From Pseudocercospora fijiensis CIRAD86 (lineage: Eukaryota; Ascomycota; Dothideomycetes; Mycosphaerellales; Mycosphaerellaceae): a DNA stretch of 64,000 nt. Positions 12,451 to 25,050 of this stretch are shown piece after piece. A program made the translations under genes and the position numbers. The first letter of the stretch is position 1. Each line of letters begins with the position of its first letter. The DNA is taken from assembly GCF_000340215.1 (NCBI RefSeq), contig NW_006921540.1, forward strand, positions 1,668,377 through 1,732,376. The letters run 5' to 3'. The notes under the pieces are model-generated. The model worked only from the letters and a program-made list of their open reading frames with translations. It did no database searches and was not told the DNA's origin.

Positions 12451-12870
12451 CTATAAGGACTATAAGCGAATAACTCTTACTATCTAGAACCGATCTAATT
12501 AGCTAGAGGGTTATAGAATATAGATAATTATATAAATCGAAAAAAAAAGTTATAGCTAATAAGGGAATTAAACCCCCTATCTAGACGATCTAGTAGATCG
12601 TAGATCGCCTTATACTAATTTTACCGTACCCTTAAAGGTACGGTCGGCTAATATATTTAAGCGAATATAGTTCGGCATCTCGCTAACTAGGGCTAGCTTT
12701 AAATAACTAGCGAGGGTATAACCTTTAGGACTACCTAATTAGCTAGAGGTCTCTATTTACGTAGCGGCTATAAGCGTCCCCGCTCGCTTAGCTCCGGTTA
12801 CGTATTAGAAAGCCGCTCCTATCCGACCTCGCCTTTCTTCGCTATAGGAGTATATATAGTATCGGTAGAG

Positions 12871-13145
12871 AGTAAATAGAGGATTAGCGGAGACGACGCG
12901 AGGAGCGGGCGAGGTTTAGGAAAGGGACTCCCTTTTCGCCGTTAGGATAGCGTAGATCGATACGTCTTACTAGTATTTCGCGACGCCGAAAGCGTAGGTA
13001 GTAAATAAACGACTAGCGGAGACGACGTAAGAAGTAGGCGAGGTTTAGAAGAGAGACTCCCTTTTCGCTATTAGGATAGCGTAGATCGATACGTCTTACT
13101 AGCATTTCGCGACGCCGAAAGAGTAGGGAGTAAATAGAGGATTAG
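12871..13145. repeat. 129-bp tandem repeat, about 2.1 copies
   Basis: Units start at 12871, 13000 and 13129 (agtaaata...). They differ mostly by transitions. No coding content is apparent. Confidence 0.85.
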
Positions 13146-13680
13146 CGGCGTACGTAGTTAGTACAATTTTCGCGGCGGTAGCGAGTATAGGAAAGGAGAG
13201 TAAAATATATAGTTAGATACGGGCGACGGTAAGAGTAGGACTATTTTTATTTTATTTCTACCGATTTAGGTACTACTAGAATCGCGATATCTTTAGATAT
13301 AGCCGTTAATTACCCCTAAACTCTAGCTCGTTAATAGCCTTTAGGTATACGTCGCTAACTCCCTACTTCTATAATATCTTAGGTTACTAGTCCGTATATC
13401 TAAAGCTAGCCTTATTCTACGCCTTCTTTAATATCTAGGGCCGATACTTATTCTCCCTATCTTATACGGAGCGGAACGCAATATTGTATTAAAGGCCTCG
13501 AGTGCCTTCTACTAGAAAATAGAACGGGCGGGCCTATTTGCTAGGTAGGGTTAGATTAGTGCTAGGTCCGCTAGTCGAGATATAGCTTAGCTAGCTCGGG
13601 TCGAAGGTATAGAATAGCTATACCTTACCTACTAATTCGAAGGAAGGCGACCGCGGGTTAAGGATAGGGTATATAAGAAG
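13146..13680. other. AT-rich RIP-mutated stretch without assignable gene
   Basis: Dense stops in all frames and no recognised motif. Part of the Helitron 5' region. Confidence 0.4.
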
Positions 13681-15200
13681 TAGGAGGGGGTATTTAGCGA
13701 GGGGGTAGTCTTCTATAGCGATAGTCCGGAAACGGAGCTCGCCCTAATATACCTATCCGAGCCTATAGAGGTTAGTACGAGATTAAAAATAGGTAATCCT
13801 TCCCGACGGGCTAACTTACGAATCTCTTTAGGGCCGGAATCTTACTATCTACCTCTAAGAAGTTATAACGATCGAAGGGATAGGGAGAGCTATCGTCCTT
13901 TAGCTAAAAAGTAAGGTCGACTACGCCGCCGTCTACTATTTCGTACTAGTACGTCTAGTTACTATTAGCTCTAGTTTCGATATCTATACGCGGCGCTAAT
14001 ACTTACAAACTTAGTGTCTAGTTTCGCGTTTATCCTTCTATTAACCGCTATTACGATCTCGTTAGCGTATATATTATAGCGGCGGTTATCGCGGTACGCT
14101 ATATCTAGTTGCCGGCCTATTCTACGGTTCTCCCTTAGGCGATCGAAGATAGGGCTAGTCTTCGGCTTAACGCTTTTATTCTCGTTACAGAGCGACTTAG
14201 CGGCGAAGTTTAGCTCCTACTACTAAATAGCTATAAAATCGACGTCCTCCTAGTCTACTATCGCGCGCGTTCTAATCGCTAATATAATAGTATCGGCGAA
14301 GGAAATCGAGAGGGAAATAGTCGTACTAGACTACGCGAAGTATATAGAAGGGCGGCGGTCGATAGAATAACGGTTAATATCCGTATCGCGCTCTAAGTTC
14401 GTATTAATAATTGCGTTAATATATCACTTCTAGATCGCGTTACGTATATAAACAAACAGGTAGCTACGTATACGCGGCGCGTATATTACTTCGAGATATA
14501 CTTAGGACTAGGGGGTTTCGAAATAAAGGTCTTTAGAATTGCGCGATACTACCCGAACGAATATCGCTCTTTAAAAGCGCCGAGCACGGGAAATCAAGCC
14601 GAAGAATATACTATCCGAGCTAGCGTATACGTACTATGTCGCTAATCTAGGCCTTTAACGCCGAAATTGCCCTCCTAGAATATATAGTCTTAACTAGCGC
14701 TTAGTCTATATCTTTAACCGCGATCTGCCTTCCTTTAGGCGTAGTAGGTACTATTATAGCTTCTTTACCTTCTTCTATATTAAAATCCTCTACATCCGCC
14801 GCCTACGATACTATCTCTAGATATACCGGACTATCGTTTAGCGAGCTAATATCTTAGACGCTTAAAGGCGAGTTATAGCCGTCCTCGCCTAATACCTCTA
14901 ATCGGCTATTACTAATACTACTAGCTCTAGTAGGATCTAGTTTTCTAAATAGCCCCTAGCTATATACGTATCTCTTTTTAATAATCGGCGACTAGAGGAT
15001 AGTACTCCCGGTAGTACCCGTATAGAGCAATCTACTTAACGCCTAAGGAATCTAGTAGCTATCCTACTAGTCTCCTAACTTTAGGCGCTCTATAGGGTGC
15101 CTATAGCCTTTCCGCGTCGGGAAATTACGAGATCGATACTACGTAAGACTAGATTACGCCGGTAAACGTAGAGCTTTCTTAGGATCGGTTAAAGAGGCGC
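13680..15200. pseudogene. RIP-degraded frame upstream of the Helitron Rep gene, function unknown
   Basis: On the minus strand, 15180 to about 14510 reads as an acidic protein-like frame interrupted only by TAG/TAA (fragments GEDGYNSPLSV, DVEDFNIEEGKEAI). Below 14500 stops become too frequent. A plus-strand frame at 14340-15000 is comparably open, so strand and limits are uncertain. If minus, it would be divergent from the Rep/helicase gene. I recognise no family. Confidence 0.3.
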
Positions 15201-16009
15201 CTATCTACCGAGTACTCTCGCTCTCTCTCTCCCCTCTATACGAACTACCCTATACGAACCTACTATTCGTACTTAGTCCTCCTCCGTAATCTCGGCCGGC
15301 GAGTATCCTACTACTCTCGCAAACTATATGCCCTAGATTTGATTAACTAGTTAGGGATAATTTGTCTAAACTAGATCTCGAGGGCTCGTATAGGAGTAGT
15401 ATTCCGAGTAACCTTTATTTAATCTATATACTCCGCTAATACTACCTTAGGATCTAGGAATCTTCTAATCTACGGATTCTAATAATCTAACTAGCTCCGT
15501 TAAAGGAACTTCCTAGTATTAATTTCCGAATTATTACGATTCGTAAGCAAGTACTAATCGTATTAGCCCCCCTAACTAGGTTCTCTACTATCGATTCTTT
15601 GCGATTCGTCCTCCCTAGATCTTAGACTTCTTTCGTAATATCGAATATCTAGCTATTCTATCTATAAACAACTTAGAACTAGTAAGCATTAGAGGTAGGT
15701 AGGCTAATAGCCGCGGTCCCTCCTAACCGAGATCCCTAATATCGACTCTTTACGATTTGTATACCTTATACCGCTCTAGGATCCTAATTTCCGAGGCATA
15801 CCTTAACGCTTATATTATCGACGATCTCTACGAGAAAACAACGGCTCGCTCTTAGAATTGTCCCTATCTCCGAGAGGTAGTATATAAGGACGCCTCGATA
15901 TCGTCGGTCTACTAATAGTACGTTGTAATTACCTCGCTTTTTATACGAAAGGCCGCGATTCTTCGAACTCTATAGTACGGCGTACTCGCTTAGCTCTTCC
16001 TTACCTAAA
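15201..16009. promoter_or_regulatory. 5' region of the Helitron Rep/helicase gene
   Basis: About 800 bp without a credible frame, ending at the ATG at 16010. Promoter content is inferred from position only; no element is distinctive. Confidence 0.3.
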
Positions 16010-16398
16010 ATGTCTTCTCTATCTACTCTATCTTCTTCTAGATCTAAGCGCCCGATACTTACGCTACCGGATATAAAGAGCGCGAGGAAAGGCAAGAAGC
16101 GAGCGATACCTAGCTCTTTCGTACCGCCCGACTTTACGATTAACCTAATATCGGACGATAGTCTACCTAAGTTACGGCGTTCGCGACGACAGCTAAAGCT
16201 AAAGCGGAGATCTAGTTCCCCGTTACTAGTTAAAATGTCGACGGGGATAAACGTCGTATAAGACGATAATCTATTCTAAACGATATTATATAGAGATAAA
16301 GAGACGAGGTATAGAGCGGGTATCTCCTAATCTTCCGCTAGGCTATCGTTTCCGTATAACCGTATTCCCGTTACTAGTCCCGCTTCTAGACTAGTAGT

Positions 16399-16406
16399 CG
16401 AACTAC
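16399..16406. repeat. hAT target-site duplication, left copy
   Basis: CGAACTAC, identical to 26023-26030. Removing one copy with the element restores the Rep/helicase frame. Confidence 0.9.
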
Positions 16407-16426
16407 TAGACCCCGTAGTAGTTCGG
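16407..16426 (+). repeat. hAT left terminal inverted repeat
   Basis: TAGACCCCGTAGTAGTTCGG. It pairs with 26003-26022 at 18 of 20 positions; both differences are G/A or C/T. Confidence 0.88.
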
Positions 16427-16551
16427 TTTCCGAACTACTAAACGTATATAGTTTGGTTTCTTAGCGGCGAACTAGCTCCCTAGTTCCGGTTTAGTTTTTT
16501 CGAACTATATAGATTCCTAGTTTGAACTAGAGACTATATTAGTTTTACTAC

Positions 16552-16860
16552 AAGGACACTCTTATTCGACTGCCGGCTACGATTGCCGGCTATAATAGTA
16601 ACTCTGTTACATTTACTACGCTCTTTTGCCGTTGCTAGGGCGTAGTTGCTGTTACTAGGGCGTAGTTGCCGTTACTAGGGCGTAGTTTTGCTATAAGGAC
16701 ACTCTTATTCGACTGCCGGCTACGATTGCCGGCTATAATAGTTACTAGGTTGTATTTACTACGCTTTATTACCGTTGCTAGGGCGTGGTTGCCGTTGCTA
16801 GGGCGTAGTTGCCGTTGCTAGGGCGTAGTTGCTATTACCGGGGCGTAGTTGCCGTAGTTA
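16552..16860. repeat. 143-bp tandem duplication with 15-bp minisatellite, hAT left subterminal region
   Basis: Two units start at 16552 and 16695 (aaggacactcttattcgac...). Each contains two copies of the GCCGGC repeat and then several copies of gttgctagggcgtag. Subterminal repeats of this kind are where hAT transposases usually bind; that role is inference here. Confidence 0.75.
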
Positions 16861-16984
16861 CGAAAGCTTACCTATATAACGTTACGTAGGCGGCAACAAT
16901 TAGGGCTTCGCGATATTCTTATACTTTCAACTTCTTCCTCTATACCTATACCGATAATAACTACTATACGCTACGCCCCTGCCC

Positions 16985-18400
16985 CTTTCCCTTATAATAG
17001 TAAGAGAGAAACGCGCCGCGCGCTAAATAGAAGATAGAACTAAAGACCGCGAGTTTGTTTTACCTAAGCGTCTAACTAAAAAGCGTAAGACTAAAGAGGA
17101 GTACTCTACGAAGAAGAATTCCGTACGAGACCGCGAGAGAAAGGACAAGATAGATAAGGATAAAAGAGCTAAGGATAAGAGAAGAAAGGCGCGGAATAAG
17201 GCATTCTATCGATAGCTAGCGCCTATAGAAAAAAGTAAAGGTTAGAATAAGAAGACAACCTAAGAGAAGGCTAAGAGGAGGAAAGAATTGCGGCTAGTTT
17301 TCGAGCGTAAAGTTCTAGTAGCGTAAGTCAATCTAGCTAGCGGCCGTAGCTAGTAGCTATAGCCGGTAGCTGTAGCCGGCAGCTATAGCCGGTATATTTT
17401 TCTTTAATACGTTAACTAATAGCATTTAGACCTATAGCCGCTACCTCTATCGATACGACCGATAGTAACGGAGATGTTTAGATAGCCGAGAACAACAATA
17501 CTAGAGTTTAGGATGCCGCGATAGAGCTTAATACTACGAATAAAGGAACTAAAAAAAGCGAGGAGATACTATACGTCGATCTAGTAACAGGTGCAGTCTT
17601 AGGGCCTAACGCTATAGACGATAAGCGCTAGGAGTAGATCGAGCATAGTTAAAGAGACGAGATACTAGTAAAGGGCTAAGGTATAAGTCCTATTAATCTA
17701 GAAAATCATAGTTAAAGCTACTACGAAAAGCTAGCAAGGATTGGAATCGAGACTAGTCGTCTTTATATCCTCGATATAGAGTAGAAGTTTCTTTATTAGT
17801 ATTAGAGCGAAGCCTTTACGTCTATAAAGGCAAAGTAGCTTGCGATTAATGCGATCGGGGCTAGGTATCTAGGGACGGCAGAAGTGTTACTATAGGAGGA
17901 AGGGGTATAGGTAATTATTCTATACTCGGCATATATAGCCGGCGTTCGTAGCCGGTAGATACTAATAGTTAAATAGAAAGCGTTTCTTAAAGGCAGAGTA
18001 CTACTACTATATAAAATCTTTACTAAGGTAGAGAGGGCTTGTATCCGGAATCTAAGCTACTAGTAGGATAGGTTAGCGTTAGAATTCTCTAAATCTCTAT
18101 ATAAGCCTCCGAAGGATTACCTATTTTAGCGATACGGCTTTATCTCGACTACTCTATAGGCACCCGAAGAAGCTCGAGCGCTCTTTAAGGTCTTTACTAA
18201 GAAGCGGAAGGAGTTCGAGGATTAGGATTAGTTAATAGAGCTATTAGTTAGTCTTAGGTTTCGTAGTTAGACTCGGCCTAAGCATTTGCTTATCGAGTGT
18301 CTTATACCGAAAGAGGATAGATTGAGACTAAAAACGAGCTTAGATTCGTTAGGTATAGTAGCTCGGTTCCGTTAGTAGGAGAGAGCCGCCGTATAGAAGG
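16985..18400 (+). pseudogene. Lys-rich unknown protein, first gene of the hAT element
   Basis: The plus frame begins near 16985 (start codon apparently mutated to ATA). Its N-terminal ~110 residues are almost entirely Lys/Arg/Glu (for example KDKIDKDKRAKDKRRKARNK). The 90-nt intron 17333-17422 (GTAAGT ... TTAACTAATAG) and 58-nt intron 17911-17968 (GTAATT ... ACTAATAG) both contain the GCCGGC repeat. The later exons read as an ordinary globular protein (LYILDIEQKFLYQYQSEAF, EARALFKVFTKKRKEFED). I recognise no domain; a DNA-binding or chromatin role would be a guess from charge alone. A short AG-rich tandem repeat (ctagtagttaggtagctagg type) follows at about 18405-18530. Confidence 0.5.
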
Positions 18401-18639
18401 CAAAATTCAGGTAGTTAGGGTAGCTAGGAAAGAAATTCTAGTAGTTAGGCTAGCTAGGGTAGCTAGGAAAAAAAATCTAGTAGTTAGGTAGCTAGGAAAC
18501 AAAAAAAAAGGTAGCTAGCTATTTACTGCCTAGCTATTCCTAACGATACGATACTATAAAAGAAAGGGTGTTTCCCTATAGCTACTAGTATATATCTACT
18601 ACTCCTAAGTCCTTACCTTACCGTACGAAACCTTAAAAC

Positions 18640-21600
18640 ATGCCGACCGACATTGTATATACACTAGGCGCTATACTAGGAAGGGTAATAACGAGACGAT
18701 AGTCGAAACAGTCTAGTATACGAGCGAGATTGCGACAACGTCGAGAGGAGGTCGTATACTTACCTTCGAGCCTATCGAGTCCTAGACGACGATTAGGGCT
18801 AGATTTATCCTCTCCGAATCCTAGTAGTAGGAATTCATTATAGGGTACTACTACCTAGTCCTTACCTTTACGGAGTCTAAGTAGAAGGTTGTTCGGAGAT
18901 ATAAGAATATCGAGTATTAACCCGGAAATCTTCGAAAAGGCTAGCTAGGCGTATCTTTAGAAACCCGAGTATATAGAGCAGTTCAATTAATAGGTCTATA
19001 AGATATAGTTCCCTTTATACTTACGTTCAAAGGAGTATAAACTCCGGAAGTACTCGATGCGATAGGGGAGTAAGGAGCGAACGGACATATTCTAGAAGTT
19101 CTTTATAGAGGGGGCATTGCACCGTTATACGACTTCTCGACTTAAAGGTTAACTAGTAATTGTCTATAACTTCTACGGTTCAATCTTAAAATATCCGAAA
19201 CTAGGGGATAGGAACTTATCGCCTACGAACTATCTCTATTCTAAACGGTATCGGGAATCTTAAGGAGAGAGGAGAGTTAATATAGATACAGCGTTCTAGA
19301 AAGAGGTACGTCTTCTAAAATGCCGGCTATAGCTACCGGCTATAGCTGCCGGCTATAGCTGCCGGCTACAGATTCCGGCTACAGATTCCGGCTACAGATT
19401 CCGGCTATAGATTCCGGCTACTTAAATCAACCGTAGAGGTCTAGCTAATTATTATAGGCTACGCTTAAGGAAGCTCTAGGATTAAAGGCTACCGATTTCT
19501 CCCCCGAAGACTTTAAGTAACTAGTAAACGAAATGCTAGCTACAAACGGTCTTCCGGAAGACTTCTACGAAAGGGAGTCTATATAGAAGACATACCTATA
19601 TCTTATAAACTACCCTCCCCTATTTCTCGGCGCGACAACCTAGCGTATTATATTCGAAAAGAATAAAGAGGCTACGTTAGACGATATTCGGGAGATCCTC
19701 CGTAATACTCGCCGAGTAGCTATTACTATCGATAGCTAGTTAAGCCGGACTATAAGAGCCTCCTTCCTCTCGATTATACTATACTTTATTAATTCGGATT
19801 GGAAACTCTAGGAACTTATAATCGGATTCCCTAAAATTCTAGGTTCCTATACTAGTAAGGATATAGCGAAGCTTGTCTATACGGCAATAGATAGGGTTAG
19901 CGTAATAACGAAACTAATCTCGATTACTGCGGACAACGCTAGTAATAATCGAATATTGTATAAGGCGTTGTATATACAATTCACTCGCATATGTCTTTAA
20001 AATTACTAATTGTATCGATAGGGTCGAGTACGTAGAGGAGATTATAAGGTCTATAATCTAGCTTAATCTTCCGAATATTAAGCTCGCTACGATTCCGGAT
20101 ACGTACGATAATACGTACGATAATAACGATAAAGAGGAGCCTATTAATAGCCCTAGCCCTAACGAATCGGAGCCGACGTCGTTGCTAGTTATATCCCTAT
20201 AGAAGTTTCCCTACCTCGCTTATATAGTTTAAATCGCGATCCGAGCCCTCTTTAAGACGCTTAAAATTGCACTATTAAACGACGACTAATAGAAGATCCT
20301 AGATAAGGATAAAGTAAAGTCGAAAGTCGAGAAACTTATTATAGTAATAAGACGGGATAAGGTAGAGAGCCTCGCTCTCGTTTTATATAAGGTATAACTA
20401 TTGTCCGTAGCCGGCACCTATAGCCGGCAACCTAGTATAGTTCTAACTCTTTTTCTCTAGCTTCGTCGTCTAGCAATATATACGAACTCGAGCTTATAGA
20501 GATATAACCGATTCGAGGCTATTTAAAAGAACCTAATCGAGCGCCCTAAAACCGATGCCTAGAATATCGTATAGAATAAGCGATAGCAAAAGCGGCCTCC
20601 TTAGCGCCTACTCCGTTTTACCTAAGACGTTAAGATCCGGTTCGATTCGACTTTCTATATAGTTACGAGGGGATATACTTTACGTACCGCTCTCGAGATC
20701 TATTAGAGTTCCGAGGGTATTAAGTAGCTCGGCCTTACCGCCGCCGAATAGCGCTAAGCAGAGTATCTCGTCGATATTAGTAAGCATTACGCGAAGGTTA
20801 CTACTACGATTAGAAGAACCCGAGGACCGACGATCTACCTTGTCTTTGCGTACTATAACTAGCTCTTTAACGAGCTCGAGGAAACCGTAGCTAAGCTAGC
20901 TAAGAAGAGCGTTCCCTAGAAAGTAGCTATAACGAAAGCTATAGACACCTCCTATACTAAGTTATATAAATATTATAGTGCTACCTTTAACTCGTTCGGG
21001 GATATCTATAGCGTTATATACTTGCTTAACCCGGTAGAAAAGGATATATACTAGTAGAGGCCGGAATAGAAGGCGGACGAGGTATAGCCGAAGCATTACT
21101 AGACTATTCTAGAAAAGATATTCTACGAGCGTCGGAAAGAAACTAGTCTAAATACAGCTCCTATAAAGAAAAAGAAGGTTTAGAAGGCTCCGACATTATA
21201 CCTATTTCGTAGGTAGGAAGTAGAGGTAGAAGAGGAAGCAACTACTAAAGTAAATAAAGAAGAGTTCGATCTCTATCGGCGCGCGAGTAAGTACAAAGCC
21301 GTAGGCTCGGAAAGAGGGCTAATAATCTCTAGATCTTACCGGTCTTCTAGACGAATTCGGAGACGATATTCTCGCTATATAGCAGCGGTTAGAGCCTAAG
21401 TTTCTAACGATAGCGTCGGTCGCTCGGGACGTCCTCGCTATCCCGAGTGTAGGTATAGGCTATAAGAGGTCTTTTAGTATCGCTCGTTACTAGGGCCGCT
21501 TTAATCGAATATACTCGCCTACTACCTTCGAATCTATTATAGTATTCCGATACTATCTCCTCTACTAGAATCGCTAAGGTAGGTTACTAAAGATTATACT

Positions 21601-21808
21601 AAAGGAGTTAATCGAGGAATTAGAAAACCTTAAGATCGAAGAAACTTAGGAGCGCGAAGAGAATACGAAATTTAGTTTAAGCGAAACCCTAATTAGCGAT
21701 AACGAAGAGGAGGAGGGCGGAGGTAGAAGGCGATACCGGGTCGAGAAGCGGAAACGTATATAGGCTTAGAGTAGCTTTAAGGAGACGAAGCGTTTACGTA
21801 TAAGGTAA
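18640..21808 (+). pseudogene. hAT transposase (RNase H-like with C-terminal dimerisation domain)
   Basis: ATG at 18640. Introns at 19306-19457 (GTACGT ... CTAATTATTATAG; phase 0) and 20392-20460 (GTATAA ... TTCTAACTCTTTTTCTCTAG) both hold the GCCGGC repeat. A further intron or indel is needed near 20000 to keep the frame. Diagnostic hAT segments: VAITIDSWLSRTIRASFLSI with the catalytic-type Asp near 19730, ISITADNASNN near 19920, and the C-terminal dimer segment PKFLTIASVARDVLAIPS near 21390 followed by a RGR-like helix (GRFNRIYSPTTFESIIVFRY). The N-terminal part lacks a clear BED finger. Stops are TAG/TAA at Gln/Trp positions. Strong family match; not functional. Confidence 0.9.
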
Positions 21809-22119
21809 TATAGCCGGCGTATATAGCCGGTATATATCCGAAATGTGTTTCGAATTCCTAGGACCTAAACAGACTAGTTGCTATAGCAACCGACCCCGCT
21901 TACCTACGGACTATTTCTAATTCTCTATTCGCTCTTCCTCTCCTTCTTCCCTTTCCCTACATTCTTAAAGACAAATATACCTTAAGGATTCGGCTTTTCG
22001 GGCCTTCCTAAGCCGGCTGCCTCCCCTTCCTTAAGCCACTATCCTTTATTCGAATCTAACGATAACCTAATAAGGCGGTTTAATAGAAGACTATTTGTTC
22101 TAGAAGGTAAGAAGCATTA

Positions 22120-23302
22120 ATGTCTCCTTACGATTATATGCTTATTAATTTTCTAGGTCCTACCGATATACCCTCGTCGCCTAAACGCGCAGATAAATAT
22201 CTTTAGAGGCTAAAGGGCAAGGGTAAAGCAAGCTAAGCATAGGGAGACTGTAGCGAGAACGAGATATCGGAAGAGTAAGGCTCTCCGTAGTATATACGAA
22301 GGAAGGGGGTTCCTCGGAAAACAGTACCGAAAAATAAGAAGGCTATAGGTAGATAGGAGAAGGCTAAAAAGAGTAGGCGGACGAAGACTATCGCGAAGAA
22401 AAGTTATCTTTCTATTAAAAGAAAGGGAATAAGGTAGGACTCGACGACAAAGAAGCGGCGCTTTAAACTAGGTACTATTGCCCTTCGCTAGATCCGGCTT
22501 TTCTAAAACAAAAGAGGGACCGAGCTTTTAATCCCTAAGACTCCCTTCTAGTAACTCGTCCGAGAAATTATATTAGATTTTCGGTCTAGTATACGATTTA
22601 CGGCTAAGGCGATTAGTGCTCTTTAGGAAGCTACGGAGGCATTTCTCGTAACCGAGCTTAAGCTTTTAAACCTCCTTACTATCTATACGAAGCGGGTTAC
22701 TCTTTAAAATAAAGATATATAGCTTCTAGCTAAAATTCGGCGTCGGTTTATAGCGGATTAGTTGGAAATTGTATTTAGTCGTTAGATTAACCTAGGAGGA
22801 GGCCTATTTTCGTATCCTTTTGCCGGCTATAGGTGCCGGCTATATTTCTAATTTTATCTCCGCGCCGTCCCTAAATCTAAGGTACGAAGTAGAAACCTAG
22901 CGCTCTATATTTACCCGGCTATTATAGAGACGAGCTATATTTAGATTAGTTTCTTCGTATATCGCGACCTAGCGGGTAGTAAGCGAAAGGGCGATAGAAC
23001 GTTTATAATACGTCTCTATTTAGACCTAAAATACAAAGGTCCTAAGGAGCCCTAGCATCCTAACTATAAGGAGATTCTTTAGTATTAGTACTTTGATCCT
23101 CTATACTGCGAGGCAGATAGTAAGCCTGCGAGAGAGAAACTTTAACGAGAAATTCTCTATAATACGTAGCGCTATTATATAGCTATAGATGCGCACTAAG
23201 TCCGGCAACTCGAAGAAGAATTAAGATAGCGTATTAGCGACCGAGGAAGAGATCGATAGTATACTAGTAGAGTCGAGGTCTTATAAGCGAAGTATAAGAT
23301 AA
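22120..23302 (+). pseudogene. histone H3-like gene 1 carried by the hAT element
   Basis: From ATG 22120 one frame runs through a ~115-residue basic tail (far longer than the canonical H3 tail) into an H3 fold starting at 22471: GT(I)ALRQIRLF, TELLIPKTPF, LVREIILDFRSSIRF, ISALQEATEAFLV, IYTKRVTLQNKDIQLLAKI, reading RIP stops as Gln. From the REI motif to the end of helix 3 it aligns with canonical H3 without a gap, including loop 1, so it lacks the loop-1 insertion of CENP-A. It has a two-residue insertion in the N helix region (FQNKRGTELL). A 70-nt intron 22812-22881 containing the GCCGGC repeat leads to a C-terminal extension of about 135 codons with no counterpart in H3. About 16 RIP-type stops make it non-functional. 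Confidence 0.85.
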
Positions 23303-24078
23303 TATAGGCTCTTAGTCGTATAGAGTAACGTACTATATAAATAACTAGGCGTACTACTCTTATTCACTTACGACCTATATCCTAGGATACTCTTCTCGTA
23401 CTTTTTATACTCTTTTCTAATACCTCACCTATAAGCGCTCCGCGATAACCGAGTAAATATAAGCTGTAGGGTTTCCGCTCGGTACCTTAGCCTCCGAGAT
23501 AGGGCGGAGTTAAATTTAGAGCGATAGCCGGCACTCGTAGCCGGTATATAGAGACGGTAGTAGGCCTTTTCCTACTAAATAACTAGCTTGTTTAGTATAG
23601 CCTACCTAATATTTCTTATATTTACTAGCAATAGGCCTAGGTTACTTATAAGATTACTATAGCTAGTAAAGGCATTACTAAAGAATATCTATACTATAGT
23701 AAGATACTATTATTACGCCGGCTATTTATTAAAAGGAGGCTTTCGCCTATTACTATGTCGGCTATATATGCCGGCTATATTTTAAAGTCTCCCGTACCTA
23801 CCTTTTTTAGCCGTACCTACCTTTTTTAGCCGTACCTGCCTTCTTTCCTTACTCTAACGTTACTATAATATAGGCTTACGCGAAGCTTACTCTGTTACCT
23901 AGCGATACCGCGATACTACCGCTATATTCAACCTTCGTATCGATACCTATACCTCTACGCTCTATATCTACTACCTCCGTAATACCCTCGCTCCGCGCGC
24001 GCCTTCGTATACCTTCGTAACGTACTTTTTTCCTTAATTCGACGACTTTTATAATAGCGAGTCTACTTAACTAAGTTA

Positions 24079-24867
24079 CGACGCCTCGCAAGAAGGGACC
24101 TAGTGCTTCTACGGGTCGTAATAAGACCGGAAATAGTAGAACGAGTATAGTACATTAACGCAAGAGGGCTGCTGCTGCTACCGCTAGCTCCGGTACTAGA
24201 AAGGGCGTCGCGAGTAAGGCTCCGCGTAAGATAACGGCGGGCAAGGCTCTACGTAAGACGACAACTAGCGCTTCTACTACTAGTAGCAATCGTACGAAGC
24301 GTCGATAGCGCCTAGGAAGTAAGTCCTATTTATAGCCGGTAGCGTAGCCGGTAGCGTAGCCGGTAGCGTAGCCGGCATTCTTACTGTCTTTTTACTAATC
24401 CTTCTTTAGCCGTAGCCCTCCGTAAGATTCGGCAGTATTAGAAGAGTTCTTAGCTCCTAATCCGCAAAGCTCCTTTCTAACGACTTGTTCGCGAAATTGC
24501 CTAGGATTATAGAACGGACCTTCGCTTCTAAGCCTCCGCAATAGGCGCCCTTTAAGAGGCTATAGAAGCCTACCTAGTTCGTATCTTCGAATATATGTTT
24601 CTCTTCTACCTCTTTTCGGACTATACTAATACTATTTTAGCGGTTAACCTTATAGCTATCTACGCGAAGCGTATAACGATTATAGATAAGGATTTCAAAG
24701 CACTCGATTAGATTCTAAAAGGCTAGAATGTCTATATTCGAGACGGTGCTAGGTAGGATAGATGTTCTAGTAGAAAGGATGTTCGTAGTGTTATCTATAA
24801 GCTTTTCTATATACGAAATAAGCCGCTATTATACGGCGCTACATACCGCGCTCTAAATACTCTCTAA
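24079..24867 (+). pseudogene. histone H3-like gene 2 carried by the hAT element
   Basis: Exon 1 encodes a basic Ser/Thr/Lys tail (SKAPRKITAGKALRKTT) ending RLG. The 91-nt intron 24319-24409 (GTAAGT ... TTACTAATC ... TTTAG) contains four GCCGGC-repeat units. Splicing joins RLG to TVALRKIRQYQKSS exactly at the conserved H3 GTVALR motif. It continues LLIRKAPFQRLVREIAQDYR, TDLRFQASAIGALQEAIEAY, then NLIAIYAKRITIIDKDF after a likely 60-nt intron 24581-24640 (GTATCT ... ACTAATACTATTTTAG) that would drop about four residues of helix 2. This copy is closer to canonical H3 than gene 1 and also has a C-terminal extension of about 50 residues. The start codon is not clear (possibly mutated). Confidence 0.87.
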
Positions 24868-25050
24868 GCATATATATATAGTATAGTATGCTTTATTGGC
24901 CGTACGGAATAGAAGTCTCCTAAAATCCCGTTAGTACTAAGGAGTAAAAAGGCCGGCTACGCTGCCGGCTACGCTGCCGGCTACGCTACTAGCTACGCTA
25001 CTAGGTTTTTTAAAGAACTAAAAGAAGATAGACATTCCGGTTGATTTGTA

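Noticed and set aside
16552..16860. CRISPR-like regular repeats
   Set aside because: Adjacent tandem minisatellite units without unique spacers, in a eukaryotic transposon.
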